A stretch of DNA of 64,000 nt from Phenylobacterium sp. Lineage in GTDB: Bacteria; Pseudomonadota; Alphaproteobacteria; Caulobacterales; Caulobacteraceae. This document shows positions 49,410-57,879 of the stretch, piece by piece (positions within the stretch are counted from its first letter, which is position 1; every line of letters begins with the position of its first letter). A model generated the notes under the pieces. The model had not been told where the DNA came from. It did not search any database and saw only the letters and a list, made by a program, of their open reading frames with translations. The stretch covers positions 62,001-126,000 of the forward strand of contig NZ_JAUSCJ010000018.1 in assembly GCF_030651185.1 (NCBI RefSeq), written 5' to 3'. Made by a program: the position numbers and the translations under genes.

Positions 49410-50437
49410 TTGCCGGTCACCCGGCGGATGGTGCGTTCGATGTGCTCGATGGGGGTGTCGGGCAGCACGCCGTGGCCGAGGTTGAAGATATAGGGGCCGG
49501 AGTTCCACTGCTCGATCAGGGCGTCGACCCGGGCGTCCAGCGCCGGGCCGCCGGCCCGCAGCAGCAGGTTGTCCAGGGCGCCCTGGATGGTCTTGCCGCT
49601 GTCCTGGATCTTCTGGCCCAGCACGGCGCTGGCCTGGGTGTCGAGGGCGACGCAGTTGACCGGAACCCGGGCGGCATAGTTCTCCACCAGGGCCCCGGCG
49701 CTGCGCGGGAAGCCAATGAAGGGGACGTCGACCCCGGCGGCGCGGACCTTCTCGATGATGGCGGTGTGCGGCTTGATGACGATGCGCTCGAAGACGTCCT
49801 CGGCCAGGCCCTCAGCCCAGCTTTCGAACAGCTTCAGCACCTGGGCGCCGGACCTGGCCTGCATCACCAGGTAGCGGGCGGTGCTTTCCACCAGGACGTC
49901 CAGCAGCCGGTCCAGCTTTTCCGGGTTCTGGTAGGCGTAGGTGCGGGCGCCGGAACGGTCGGAGCCGCGGCCCTCGATCATGTAGGTGGCCACGGTCCAG
50001 GGCGCTCCGGCGAAGCCGATCAGCGCCCGGTCCGGCTCCAGCTCGGCCCGCACGCGCGACAGGGTCTCGCCGATCGCCGACAGCCGGCCGGTGGAGGCCT
50101 CGATCTGGTCAGCCATGGACTCGATGGAGGGGAGTTCGCCCAGCCGCGGACCTTCGCCGGCCTCGAACCAGACCTCCTGGCCCAGCGCCTGGGGGATCAG
50201 CAGGATGTCTGCGAAGACGATGGCCGCATCCAGGGGGAAGCGGCGCATCGGCTGCATGGTGGCCTCCGCCGCCATCTCCGGATTGTGGCAGAAGGCGATG
50301 AAGTCCTTCGCCCGGGTCCGCAGCTCCCGGTACTCGGGCAGGGAGCGTCCCGCCTGGCGCATGAACCAGACCGGCGGGCGATCCAGGGTTTCTCCGGCGA
50401 GCGCCCGGAGCAGGCGGGGTTCTGAACTGTTGGCCAT
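49406..50437 (-). CDS. hemE: Uroporphyrinogen decarboxylase
   Basis: A 343-residue enzyme that converts uroporphyrinogen III to coproporphyrinogen III. The motif PPVWFMRQAGRSLPEYRE (with R and Q binding substrate) and GFAGAPWTVATYMIEG are diagnostic. The ATG at 50437 is used; an upstream in-frame start at 50473 would extend into the origin. It flanks the replication origin, as in Caulobacter crescentus. Confidence 0.96.
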   Translation of the reverse strand: MANSSEPRLLRALAGETLDRPPVWFMRQAGRSLPEYRELRTRAKDFIAFCHNPEMAAEATMQPMRRFPLDAAIVFADILLIPQALGQEVWFEAGEGPRLGELPSIESMADQIEASTGRLSAIGETLSRVRAELEPDRALIGFAGAPWTVATYMIEGRGSDRSGARTYAYQNPEKLDRLLDVLVESTARYLVMQARSGAQVLKLFESWAEGLAEDVFERIVIKPHTAIIEKVRAAGVDVPFIGFPRSAGALVENYAARVPVNCVALDTQASAVLGQKIQDSGKTIQGALDNLLLRAGGPALDARVDALIEQWNSGPYIFNLGHGVLPDTPIEHIERTIRRVTGK

Positions 50438-50654
50438 GCAGGGCCTTAAACCGGCTTCGAGGCTCCGGCTCAAGTCTGACTGTTCTTCCTGCCCGCCCTT
50501 CTACCTTTCTAAGAGTTAGAATCTTGAATGAAGAGGTAGCGGTAGGGCCTGTCGAAACCGGGGACAAAGCCCGGTGTCGCACCCCCTCCTGAACCGTCTT
50601 TCCCCAGGCGACGCCGGCTTCCTCCCGGGCGGCCAAGCCCGGCTGTGGATTGTG

Positions 50655-50669
50655 TTAATGAAGTCTTAA
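50655..50669. promoter_or_regulatory. CtrA-binding box 1
   Basis: TTAATGAAGTCTTAA: two TTAA halves with exactly seven bases between, the full CtrA consensus TTAA-N7-TTAA. CtrA-P at such sites blocks replication initiation in swarmer-type cells. Confidence 0.85.
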
Positions 50670-50683
50670 CGTGCTGATCGGCC

Positions 50684-50698
50684 TTAACGATTCATTAA
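50684..50698. promoter_or_regulatory. CtrA-binding box 2 with internal GANTC
   Basis: TTAACGATTCATTAA: a second perfect TTAA-N7-TTAA, 29 bp from the first. Its spacer contains GATTC (50689-50693), a CcrM methylation site. Confidence 0.85.
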
Positions 50699-50959
50699 CC
50701 TCACGGCCCCGCTCGGCGTGAACGAACGCGAGTCTTCCGCGCCCGGCCCCGGAATGGGGTCGCAACCGCCGCGCCGCAGGGACAGTCGGCGGACGCGCGC
50801 CACTCAAACCCGCCGATCGGCGCCCGCTATCCCCCGCCGGCCGCCAACCCCTGCGAATTTGCCGCGGCTATCCCCAAGCGCGCGCGGCTTCGCTAAGAAG
50901 GTATCGACTCCTCTATCCCCAGATATTTCGACGCACCCGCCAACGGCGCCCCGGACCAC

Positions 50960-51808
50960 ATGACCTCAGCCACGCGCTTCGCCACATTCTTCCATGTGCA
51001 CCTGGTCTCCGACTCCACCGGCGAGACGCTGAACGCCATGGCCCGCGCGGTCTGCGCCCGGTTCGAGAACGTCCTGCCCATCGAGCACATCTACGCCCTG
51101 GTGCGATCGCCCCGGCAGCTGGAGCGGGCCCTCACCGACATCGAAGCCGCGCCCGGCGTGGTGATCCATACCATCGTCGATGATGAGCTCCGCGCCGCCC
51201 TGGAGGAGGGTTGCCGCAAGCTGGACATGGCCTGCATCCCGGCGCTGGATCCCCTGGTCTCGGCCCTGTCGCGCTATCTGGGGGCGGCCCTGACCCGGCG
51301 GGTCGGCGTGCAGCACGCCCTGGACAACGACTATTTCAACCGCATGGACGCGCTGAACTACGCTATCGGCCACGACGACGGCCAGGGCGGCCAGGACCTG
51401 GACCAGGCCGACGTAGTGCTGGTGGGGGTTTCGCGGACCTCCAAGACCCCGACCTGCATCTACCTGGCCCATCGCGGGGTGCGGGCCGCCAACGTGCCCC
51501 TGGTGCCGGGCCGGCCGCCGACCGAGAAGCTGCTGACCCTGAAGAACGCCCTGATCGTCGGCCTGACCATCTCGCCGGACCGGCTGATCCAGATCCGTCG
51601 CAACCGGCTTCTCAGCCTCAAGGAAGACCGCGACTCCACCTATATCGACATCGAGGCGGTCCGCGAGGAGACCGTGGCCGCGCGCCGGCTCTATGAGCGG
51701 ATGGAATGGCCGGTGATCGACGTCACCCGCCGCAGCGTCGAGGAGACGGCCGCCGCCGTGCTGAATCTGCTGAATGGCGGCCACGGCCAGGTCGAGGTGC
51801 TGGGATGA
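50960..51808 (+). CDS. ppsR: Pyruvate, phosphate dikinase/PEP synthase regulatory protein (DUF299)
   Basis: A 282-residue bifunctional kinase/pyrophosphorylase that controls PEP synthase or pyruvate, phosphate dikinase. Motifs: HLVSDSTGETLNAMARA at the start and the P-loop GVSRTSKTPT near residues 156-165. It is the first gene right of the origin, as in Caulobacter. Its TGA overlaps the maf ATG (ATGA). Which dikinase it controls is not visible here. Confidence 0.93.
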   Translation: MTSATRFATFFHVHLVSDSTGETLNAMARAVCARFENVLPIEHIYALVRSPRQLERALTDIEAAPGVVIHTIVDDELRAALEEGCRKLDMACIPALDPLVSALSRYLGAALTRRVGVQHALDNDYFNRMDALNYAIGHDDGQGGQDLDQADVVLVGVSRTSKTPTCIYLAHRGVRAANVPLVPGRPPTEKLLTLKNALIVGLTISPDRLIQIRRNRLLSLKEDRDSTYIDIEAVREETVAARRLYERMEWPVIDVTRRSVEETAAAVLNLLNGGHGQVEVLG

Positions 51809-52401
51809 GCGCCCCGATCATCCTGGCCTCGAAGAGCGCGGCGCGCACCGCGGTGCTGACCGGCGCGGGCGTGCCCTTCGAAATCCACGTCTCCGGCGTC
51901 GATGAGGACGCGGTGAAGACCGCGCTGCTGGGGCAGGGCGGCACGCCCCGCGACGTCGCCGACGCGCTCGCCGAACTGAAGGCGGTGAAGATCTCGCGCG
52001 CCCGCCCGGGCTTCGTGATCGGCGCCGACCAGACCCTGGAGTTCGAGGGCGGCCTCTACGACAAGGCCGAAACCCTCGAGGCGGCGCGGGCCCGGCTGAA
52101 GCTGCTGCGCGGCAAGCCGCACAGGCTGCACTCGGCGGTGGTGGTGGCCAGGGACGGCCAGCCGATCTGGCGCGAGATCGCCACCTGCACGCTCACCATG
52201 CGCGACTTCTCCGACGACTTCCTGGAGGCCTATCTGCTCGCCGAGGGCGAGGACGCCCTGGGCTCGGTGGGCTGCTACCGGTTGGAGAGCCACGGCGCGC
52301 AGCTGTTCTCGAAGATCGAGGGCGACTACTTCGCCATCCTGGGCCTGCCGCTGCTGGGCCTGCTGGATCTGTTGCGCAAGCACGGGGCGTTGTCGGCATG
52401 A
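51805..52401 (+). CDS. maf: Maf-type nucleoside triphosphate pyrophosphatase
   Basis: A 198-residue house-cleaning pyrophosphatase. [17 protein letters not shown] is the family start (SxSxxR type), GADQTL the metal-binding motif, and [11 protein letters not shown] follows. ATGA overlaps at both ends with ppsR and aroE. The chosen start removes 33 out-of-family residues from a longer open frame. Confidence 0.92.
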   Translation: MSAPIILASKSAARTAVLTGAGVPFEIHVSGVDEDAVKTALLGQGGTPRDVADALAELKAVKISRARPGFVIGADQTLEFEGGLYDKAETLEAARARLKLLRGKPHRLHSAVVVARDGQPIWREIATCTLTMRDFSDDFLEAYLLAEGEDALGSVGCYRLESHGAQLFSKIEGDYFAILGLPLLGLLDLLRKHGALSA

Positions 52402-53243
52402 TCACCGGCGCCACCCGGCTCGCGGGCGTGGTGGGTCAGCCCATCAGCCATTCCATGAGCCCGATCCTGCACAATGCCTGGCTGGCCGCCGCCGGGATCG
52501 ACGGAGTCTATGTGCCCTTCGCCGTCACGCCGGAGGCCTTCGCCGCCTTCGTGAACGGCCTTCGCGGGGGATCGGTGGCGGGTTTGAACGTCACCGTGCC
52601 CTTCAAGACGCAGGCCCTGGCCCTGGCCGACACGATCACCGATCGCGCCCGCCTGGCCCAGGCCGCCAATGTCTTGGTGTTCCAGGAGGACGGCGGAATC
52701 CTCGCCGACAACACCGATGGGCTGGGCCTGCTGGCCGCCTTCGCGCAGCAGGCGCCGGGCTTCGACCCCGCCGCGGCGCCGCTGGCGATCCTGGGGGCCG
52801 GCGGCGCGGCGCGCGGCGCGGCCGCGGCCTTCCTCAGCGCCGGGGCCACCGACATCCGGGTGATCAACCGCACCTTGGCCCGGGCCCAGGAGATCGCCGC
52901 CGATCTGGGTCCGGCCGTACGGGCCTATGGCCTCGACCAAGCCGCCCAGGCCTTCGAGGGCGTCGGCGCCCTGATCAACGCCACCTCGGCGGGCCTGTCG
53001 GGAAGCGCGGGCCTGGACGCGCCCCTTGCGGCGACGCCCTCGACCGCAGTGGTGATGGACATGGTCTACAAGCCGCTGATCACCCCGTTCCTGGCGCAGG
53101 CCCGTGCGCTCGGCCGCCCCACGGTCGACGGCCTGGCCATGTTGATCGGCCAGGCGGTCCCGTCCTTCGCCGCCTTCTACGGCCAGACGCCGCCGCCGGG
53201 CGTCGATGTCCGAACTCTCGCCAAGCAAGCCCTGGGACTCTGA
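52398..53243 (+). CDS. aroE: Shikimate dehydrogenase
   Basis: A 281-residue NADP enzyme of aromatic amino-acid synthesis. Motifs: [20 protein letters not shown] (shikimate-binding), [10 protein letters not shown] (catalytic Lys), NTDGLG, and the cofactor loop [16 protein letters not shown]. It overlaps maf by ATGA and is followed closely by coaE. Confidence 0.95.
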   Translation: MITGATRLAGVVGQPISHSMSPILHNAWLAAAGIDGVYVPFAVTPEAFAAFVNGLRGGSVAGLNVTVPFKTQALALADTITDRARLAQAANVLVFQEDGGILADNTDGLGLLAAFAQQAPGFDPAAAPLAILGAGGAARGAAAAFLSAGATDIRVINRTLARAQEIAADLGPAVRAYGLDQAAQAFEGVGALINATSAGLSGSAGLDAPLAATPSTAVVMDMVYKPLITPFLAQARALGRPTVDGLAMLIGQAVPSFAAFYGQTPPPGVDVRTLAKQALGL

Positions 53244-53247
53244 AAAA

Positions 53248-53871
53248 ATGCTGATGATCGGTCTCACCGGCTCCATCGGAATGGGCAAGTCCACCACCGC
53301 GGCCATGTTCCGCGAGGCCGGCGTGCCGGTCTATGACGCCGACGCCGTGGTGGCCGACCTCTACCTGAAGGGCGGGGCCGCGGTCGAACCCCTGGAGGCG
53401 GCCTTTCCGGGCGTCACCAGGGACGGCGCGGTGGACCGCGAGGCCCTGCGCCAACGGGTGCTGGGGGACGACGCGGCCATGGCCAAGCTGAATTCCGTGG
53501 TCCACCCGCTGATGGGCGCTGACCGCACGGCCTTCTTCGCCCGCGCCCAGGCGGCCAAGGCCGACATGGTGGTGATGGATATCCCGCTGCTGTACGAGAC
53601 CGGCGGTGACGCCAACATGGACGCCGTGGTGGTGGCCTCCGCGCCGGAGGACCAGCAGCGCCAGCGGGTCCTGGCCCGACCCGGCTGGACGGCCGAGCGC
53701 CTGGACGACATCCTTAAGCGCCAGCTGCACGACAGCGAAAAGCGCAGGCGGGCCCACTTCATCGTCGAGACCGGCCACGGCCTGGATCACGCCCGCGCCC
53801 AGGTCCACGAGATCATCGCGACGCTGCGGGACCCGGAGCGTCGTCCCCAGAAAGCCGACCCTGCGACCTGA
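53248..53871 (+). CDS. coaE: Dephospho-CoA kinase
   Basis: A 207-residue P-loop kinase finishing CoA synthesis. Walker A GSIGMGKST is at residues 8-16; VYDADAVVADLY and VMDIPLLYETG are family blocks. The ATG at 53248 is 4 bp after aroE; an ATG two codons later (MIGLTG) is equally plausible. Confidence 0.95.
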   Translation: MLMIGLTGSIGMGKSTTAAMFREAGVPVYDADAVVADLYLKGGAAVEPLEAAFPGVTRDGAVDREALRQRVLGDDAAMAKLNSVVHPLMGADRTAFFARAQAAKADMVVMDIPLLYETGGDANMDAVVVASAPEDQQRQRVLARPGWTAERLDDILKRQLHDSEKRRRAHFIVETGHGLDHARAQVHEIIATLRDPERRPQKADPAT

Positions 53872-53912
53872 GGTGCTGTTGAATCGGCAATCGAACCGGG
53901 TCATCTAGAGCC

Positions 53913-54620
53913 ATGGCCCGCGAAATCGTCATGGACACCGAGACGACCGGCTTCGAGCCGCACCTCGGCCACCGGCTGGTGGAAATCGCCTGCCTGGAGA
54001 TCGACGACTTCCTGCCCACGGGCCGGCACTTCCACGTCTATATCGACCCCGAGCGCGACATGCCGCCGGACGCCGAGCGGGTGCATGGCCTGTCGTCGTC
54101 CTTCCTGCGCGGCAAACCGAAGTTCGCCCATCCCGAGGTCAGCCACGCCTTCCTGGAGTTCGTCGGCGACGCGCCGCTGATCGCCCATAACGCCACCTTC
54201 GACCGGGCCTTCATCAATCACGAGCTGGGGGTCTGCGGCCTCAACATCGTCGAGGACCATCGCTGGATCGACACCCTGGCCCTGGCGCGCAAGCGCTTTC
54301 CGGGCATGGCCAATTCCCTTGACGCGCTCTGCAAGCGCTTCAAGATTTCGCTGTCGGAACGGGAAAAGCACGGGGCGCTGATCGACGCCCGGCTGCTGGC
54401 GGCGGTCTATCTGGAACTGAAGGGCGGGCGTGAGCGGAGCCTGGAGTTGACCACCCAGGCCCAGGACACCGCCGCCTATGCGGTGGCCAACCCCTCGACC
54501 TATGGCGCGCGACCCCGGCCCCTGGCCTCGCGGTCCACCGAAACCGAGCGCCAAATCCACGCAGCCTTCATTCGCGACGTCCTGAAGAACGACGAACTCT
54601 GGGGACGCTTCGGGCTTTGA
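53913..54620 (+). CDS. dnaQ: DNA polymerase III subunit epsilon
   Basis: A 235-residue DEDDh proofreading exonuclease. Exo I DTETTGFEP, HGLSSSFL, Exo II AHNATFDRAFINHEL, and Exo III HGALIDARLLAAVYLEL with the catalytic His. A short carboxy-terminal tail could bind the polymerase alpha subunit. It ends the ppsR-maf-aroE-coaE-dnaQ run. Confidence 0.95.
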   Translation: MAREIVMDTETTGFEPHLGHRLVEIACLEIDDFLPTGRHFHVYIDPERDMPPDAERVHGLSSSFLRGKPKFAHPEVSHAFLEFVGDAPLIAHNATFDRAFINHELGVCGLNIVEDHRWIDTLALARKRFPGMANSLDALCKRFKISLSEREKHGALIDARLLAAVYLELKGGRERSLELTTQAQDTAAYAVANPSTYGARPRPLASRSTETERQIHAAFIRDVLKNDELWGRFGL

Positions 54621-54627
54621 ATTCGTG

Positions 54628-54895
54628 ATCCTTCTCCCCTTGCGGGAGAAGGTGGCCGGTCGGAGACCGGTCGGATGAGGGGTTGATAGACCTACCCGCT
54701 AATTCTCAAACGTCATCCCGGCCGCAGCGCAGCGGAGAGCCGGGATCCAGGGGCGGTGCGCTGGGCCCTGGGTCCCGGATCGGCCTGGCGGCCGTCCGGG
54801 ATGACGGGAGTGTTTGTTCCGAGAGGCGAGTGCGACCCCTCATCCGACCCTGCTCCGCAGGGCCACCTTCTCCCGCAAGGGGAGAAGGGCCTTTG
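54628..54895. repeat. Family B palindrome with a family C element nested inside
   Basis: Outer 28-bp arms, perfectly inverted, at 54630-54657 and 54861-54888 (arm begins CCTTCTCCCCTTGCGGGAG); GGATGAGGGG and CCCCTCATCC continue the pairing. Between them, CGTCATCCCGG (54711-54721) and CCGGGATGACG (54796-54806) bound a family C element like that at 47803-47913. It fills the gap between convergent dnaQ and secB; no gene is present. Confidence 0.85.
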
Positions 54896-54896
54896 T

Positions 54897-55394
54897 TTAA
54901 GCGTTGCCGACCTGGGTCGCGCCGTCGGCCTGGGCCTTGCGGGCGGCGTAGACGCCGGCGAAGTCGATGGGATCGAGCATGAAGGGCGGGAAGCCGCCGT
55001 CCGAGGTCACATCGGCGATCACCCGGCGGGCGAAGGGGAACAGGAAGCGCGGGCATTCCACCAGCAGCACCGGCTCGAGCTCTTCCTGCGGCACGCCGAC
55101 GATCTCGAAGACGCCGCCGTAGAGCAGCTCGACGTGGAAGACCGGGCCGTCCTCGCGGGTCGCGCGGGCGGAAAGCTTGAGGTCCACCTCGAAGAAGCCG
55201 TCATCACGGCCGCGGGCGTTCATTTCCACACCCAGGTCGATGGAGGGCTGGGTGGCGCCGGCCCGCAGGCTGTCGGGCGCCCGCGGGTTCTCGAAGCTGA
55301 GGTCGCGGATGAATTGGGCGAGAATCCGGATTCCGGGCTCGGGCAGGCCGATATTGGCGCCGTTTTCCTGGCCGGCCGCGTCAGTGTCGCTCAT
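54897..55394 (-). CDS. secB: Protein-export chaperone SecB
   Basis: A 165-residue tetrameric chaperone that keeps preproteins unfolded for Sec[23 protein letters not shown], then [26 protein letters not shown], and [31 protein letters not shown] are family blocks. Divergent from the Tim44-like gene. Confidence 0.95.
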   Translation of the reverse strand: MSDTDAAGQENGANIGLPEPGIRILAQFIRDLSFENPRAPDSLRAGATQPSIDLGVEMNARGRDDGFFEVDLKLSARATREDGPVFHVELLYGGVFEIVGVPQEELEPVLLVECPRFLFPFARRVIADVTSDGGFPPFMLDPIDFAGVYAARKAQADGATQVGNA

Positions 55395-55476
55395 GGTGGC
55401 GAAGATTCCGTGCTCTAAGGACGTCCATTCACGCCCTGTTTGGGACCGGCGCTGCTATCATGCGACTTTCGTCGAT

Positions 55477-55504
55477 GCAACGTCGCCCCTGACGGGGGCG
55501 TTGC
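55477..55504. repeat. Inverted repeat upstream of the Tim44-like gene
   Basis: GCAACGTCGCCCC and GGGGGCGTTGC pair with a two-base bulge; TGCAACGTC also occurs as a direct repeat at about 55476 and 55502. It lies in the secB-timA divergent region, so an operator is possible. Confidence 0.4.
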
Positions 55505-55554
55505 AACGTCCTATATTAGGCCTCACCCCCCGTCTCCAACGAAGCGATAGTGTT

Positions 55555-56181
55555 TTGCCGATCTTAGAGCTGATCATCTTTGCGGGCCTCGCCGTGGTCG
55601 TGCTGTACCAGCTCTATTCGGTGCTGGGCCGCAGGGTTGGGCGCCAGCCCGAGGACAATGCGGCAGACCCCGCCCTGGCGACGGTGAAGCCGGCGCGGCT
55701 GGAGGGCGAGGAGCCCCAGGCCGCCGAGGCCGCCGAGGGCGTGGCCCTTTCGGGCCTGGCCGCCGTGCGCGCCCGCGACTCAAGCTTCGACCTTTCGCGG
55801 TTCCTCGGCGGCGCCAAGGGCGCCTATGAGATGGTGGTCACCGCCTTCGCGGCCGGCGACCGCGACACCCTGCGCAACCTGCTGGCCCCCGGCATCCTGG
55901 CCAGTTTCGACGCCGAAATCGCCCGGCGTGAGGCCGAAGGCCGCACCGAGATCGTCGAGTTTTCCCACCCGCCCCGCGCCGACCTGGAAAAGGCCGACGT
56001 GGTGGGCGATACCGCCAGTGTCACAGTCCGCTTCCTGGCCGAGTTCCGCAGCCGCACCAAGGGTCCCGAGGGTGAGGGGGTCGATGACCGCCGCACCGCC
56101 GAGCTGTGGACCTTCGAACGCAATCTTAAGAGCAAAGACCCCAACTGGACTCTCGTCCGCGTCGACGCCGCCGAGGCGTAG
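55555..56181 (+). CDS. Tim44/TimA-family adaptor protein
   Basis: A 208-residue protein with an amino-terminal membrane helix (LPILELIIFAGLAVVVLYQLYSVLG) and a carboxy-terminal Tim44-like domain (FLGGAKGAYEMVVTAFAAGDRDTLRNLLAPGILASFDAEIARRE, then WTFERNLKSKDPNWTLVRVDA). Related to the mitochondrial import component; bacterial role unclear. No ATG is available in place; the TTG at 55555 is used. Confidence 0.85.
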   Translation: MPILELIIFAGLAVVVLYQLYSVLGRRVGRQPEDNAADPALATVKPARLEGEEPQAAEAAEGVALSGLAAVRARDSSFDLSRFLGGAKGAYEMVVTAFAAGDRDTLRNLLAPGILASFDAEIARREAEGRTEIVEFSHPPRADLEKADVVGDTASVTVRFLAEFRSRTKGPEGEGVDDRRTAELWTFERNLKSKDPNWTLVRVDAAEA

Positions 56182-56228
56182 GACCACCCGCTCATTCGGG
56201 CTATCGCCCGGCCAGCCTGGAGTCCGTC

Positions 56229-57344
56229 GTGGCACCTCTGAAGATTCTCCTGGCCAGCGCCTGCGCCCTGACGCTGGCGGCCTGCGCCACGGCCAAGCCC
56301 GGTCCAACCCCAGGCCCGCGACCGACCCCGGCCCCCGCGCCGGCTCCGGTTCTGGAACAGTTCAGCGACCTGCCGGGCTGGGGCTCGGAAGATCACGCCG
56401 GCGCCTTCGAGGCCTATCGCTCCACCTGCGGCGTGGCGCGCGACGCGGCCATGGGCGAGATCTGCCGCCGGGCGCGGTCGCGGTCCGCCTTGGACCCGCG
56501 CGAGGCCCGCGCCTTCTTCGAGGATAACTTCCGCCCCGAGCTGCTGCCCGGCGAGGGGATCCTGACGGCCTACTATGCGCCGGAATATGAGGCGCGGTCC
56601 CGCCCCGACGCCGAGTTCTCCGCGCCGGTCCGGCCCAAGCCGGCCGACCTGGTGTCCAGCGGCCAGGGTGGCCGCGACGCTCAGCAGCGCGGACCGGACG
56701 GCAGGCTCGGCCCCTATCCCGACCGCACCGCCATCGAAACCTCCGCCCCCGACCAGGTTCTGGCCTGGATGCGGCCCGAGGAGCTGTTCTTCCTGCAGGT
56801 CCAGGGCTCAGGGGTGGTCACCTATCCGGACGGCAAGCGGGTCAAGGTGCTGTTTTCGGCCACCAACGGCCGGACCTTCGCCGGCATCGCCAACCCCATG
56901 CGCGACCGGGGTCTGCTGGCGGCCAACAACACCTCCGGCGAGGCCATTCGACAATGGCTGGCCGACCACCGCGGCCGCGAGGCCGATGCGATCATGCGGC
57001 TGAACCCGCGCTATGTGTTCTTCACCACCGCCCCGGACGACGGCCGCCCGCCGGTGGGCTCGGCCGGCATTCCCCTGCCCACCGGTCGCGCCATCGCCGT
57101 GGACCCCAGCCGGCATTCGAGCGGCGAGCTGTTCTGGATCGATGGGGTGGCGCCGATCCTGAACGGCGCCTTCCCCACCTACCGGCGTCTGGTGACGGCG
57201 CTGGACGTCGGCGGGGCGATCAAGGGGCCGGTGCGCGCCGATCTCTATCTTGGCCAGGGCCAGCGGGCCGGGACCGAGGCCGGCCGTGTGCGCCATACCC
57301 TGCGGATGCACCGCCTGGTCCCACGGGTCGGTCCTGGCCGGTGA
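56229..57344 (+). CDS. mltA: Membrane-bound lytic murein transglycosylase A
   Basis: A 371-residue lipoprotein that cleaves glycan strands. The lipobox LTLAAC places the lipid Cys near residue 19. MltA domain (FFEDNFRPELLPGEGILTAYYAPEYEAR, FLQVQGSGVV) and the 3D domain with catalytic Asp in TALDVGGAIKGPVRADLYLG. Start is GTG. The stop overlaps the Smr gene as GTGA. Confidence 0.94.
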   Translation: MAPLKILLASACALTLAACATAKPGPTPGPRPTPAPAPAPVLEQFSDLPGWGSEDHAGAFEAYRSTCGVARDAAMGEICRRARSRSALDPREARAFFEDNFRPELLPGEGILTAYYAPEYEARSRPDAEFSAPVRPKPADLVSSGQGGRDAQQRGPDGRLGPYPDRTAIETSAPDQVLAWMRPEELFFLQVQGSGVVTYPDGKRVKVLFSATNGRTFAGIANPMRDRGLLAANNTSGEAIRQWLADHRGREADAIMRLNPRYVFFTTAPDDGRPPVGSAGIPLPTGRAIAVDPSRHSSGELFWIDGVAPILNGAFPTYRRLVTALDVGGAIKGPVRADLYLGQGQRAGTEAGRVRHTLRMHRLVPRVGPGR

Positions 57345-57868
57345 AACGGCCGATCCGGCCCGACGAGGCGCGCCTGTGGTCGATGGTGGCGGCCACGGTC
57401 CACCCGATGCCGGGCCGCACCGTCACCAAGGCCGAACGTGACGCCTTGGCGGCCCAGATCGACCACAATGCGCCGGCCGCCCGCATCCCGATCCCCGAAA
57501 AGCCTGTTCCCAAGCGTCCGCCCCATCCCTGGCTGGGCCCCGACGACATCGAACCGCGCCGCAAGCACCGCATCGCCAAGGAACGCGAGGAGATCGGCGG
57601 CCGCATCGACCTGCACGGCATGGACCAGATGCAGGCCAAGTCCGCCCTGGAGGGCTTCGTGCTGGGCGCCTGGAACCGCGGCGACCGGGCGGTGCTGGTG
57701 ATCACCGGCAAGGGCGCGCGGGGCGGCGGGGTCCTGCGGCGGATGACCCCAGAATGGCTGTCGAGCCCGGTCCTGCGCGACGTGGTGGCCGGCATCTCCG
57801 AAGCCCACCGCAACCACGGCGGCGAGGGCGCGCTCTATGTGGCCCTGAAGCGCAGGCCGCGGGCCTAA
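57341..57868 (+). CDS. Smr-domain protein
   Basis: A 175-residue protein with a carboxy-terminal Smr domain (IDLHGMDQMQAKSAL with the DxH motif, and VITGKGARGGGVLRRMTPEWL with the TGKG motif), as in endonuclease MutS2 tails. A basic, Pro-rich amino end precedes it. The pairing with mltA is common in Alphaproteobacteria. Nuclease activity is likely, but its substrate is unknown. GTG start coupled to mltA. Confidence 0.9.
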   Translation: MKRPIRPDEARLWSMVAATVHPMPGRTVTKAERDALAAQIDHNAPAARIPIPEKPVPKRPPHPWLGPDDIEPRRKHRIAKEREEIGGRIDLHGMDQMQAKSALEGFVLGAWNRGDRAVLVITGKGARGGGVLRRMTPEWLSSPVLRDVVAGISEAHRNHGGEGALYVALKRRPRA

Positions 57869-57879
57869 CACCCCGGTGG

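Larger units (their letters stand above)
50438..50959. other. Chromosomal replication origin (Cori-like)
   Basis: The 522-bp gene-free gap between divergent hemE and ppsR matches the location of Cori in Caulobacter. Contents: two CtrA boxes; TCCCCA sites at 50601-50606, 50871-50876 and 50916-50921, like the W-type DnaA sites described for Cori; a weak DnaA-box match TGTGGATTG at 50644-50652; GANTC sites at 50519, 50689, 50730 and 50906; and an A/T-richer stretch (50501-50540) bordered by CTACCT and AGGTAG, a candidate unwinding element. Identity is inferred from context and motifs. Confidence 0.85.

Noticed and set aside
54621..54896. CRISPR-like array between dnaQ and secB
   Set aside because: The repeats are inverted arms of nested palindromes; there are no regularly spaced direct repeats with unique spacers.
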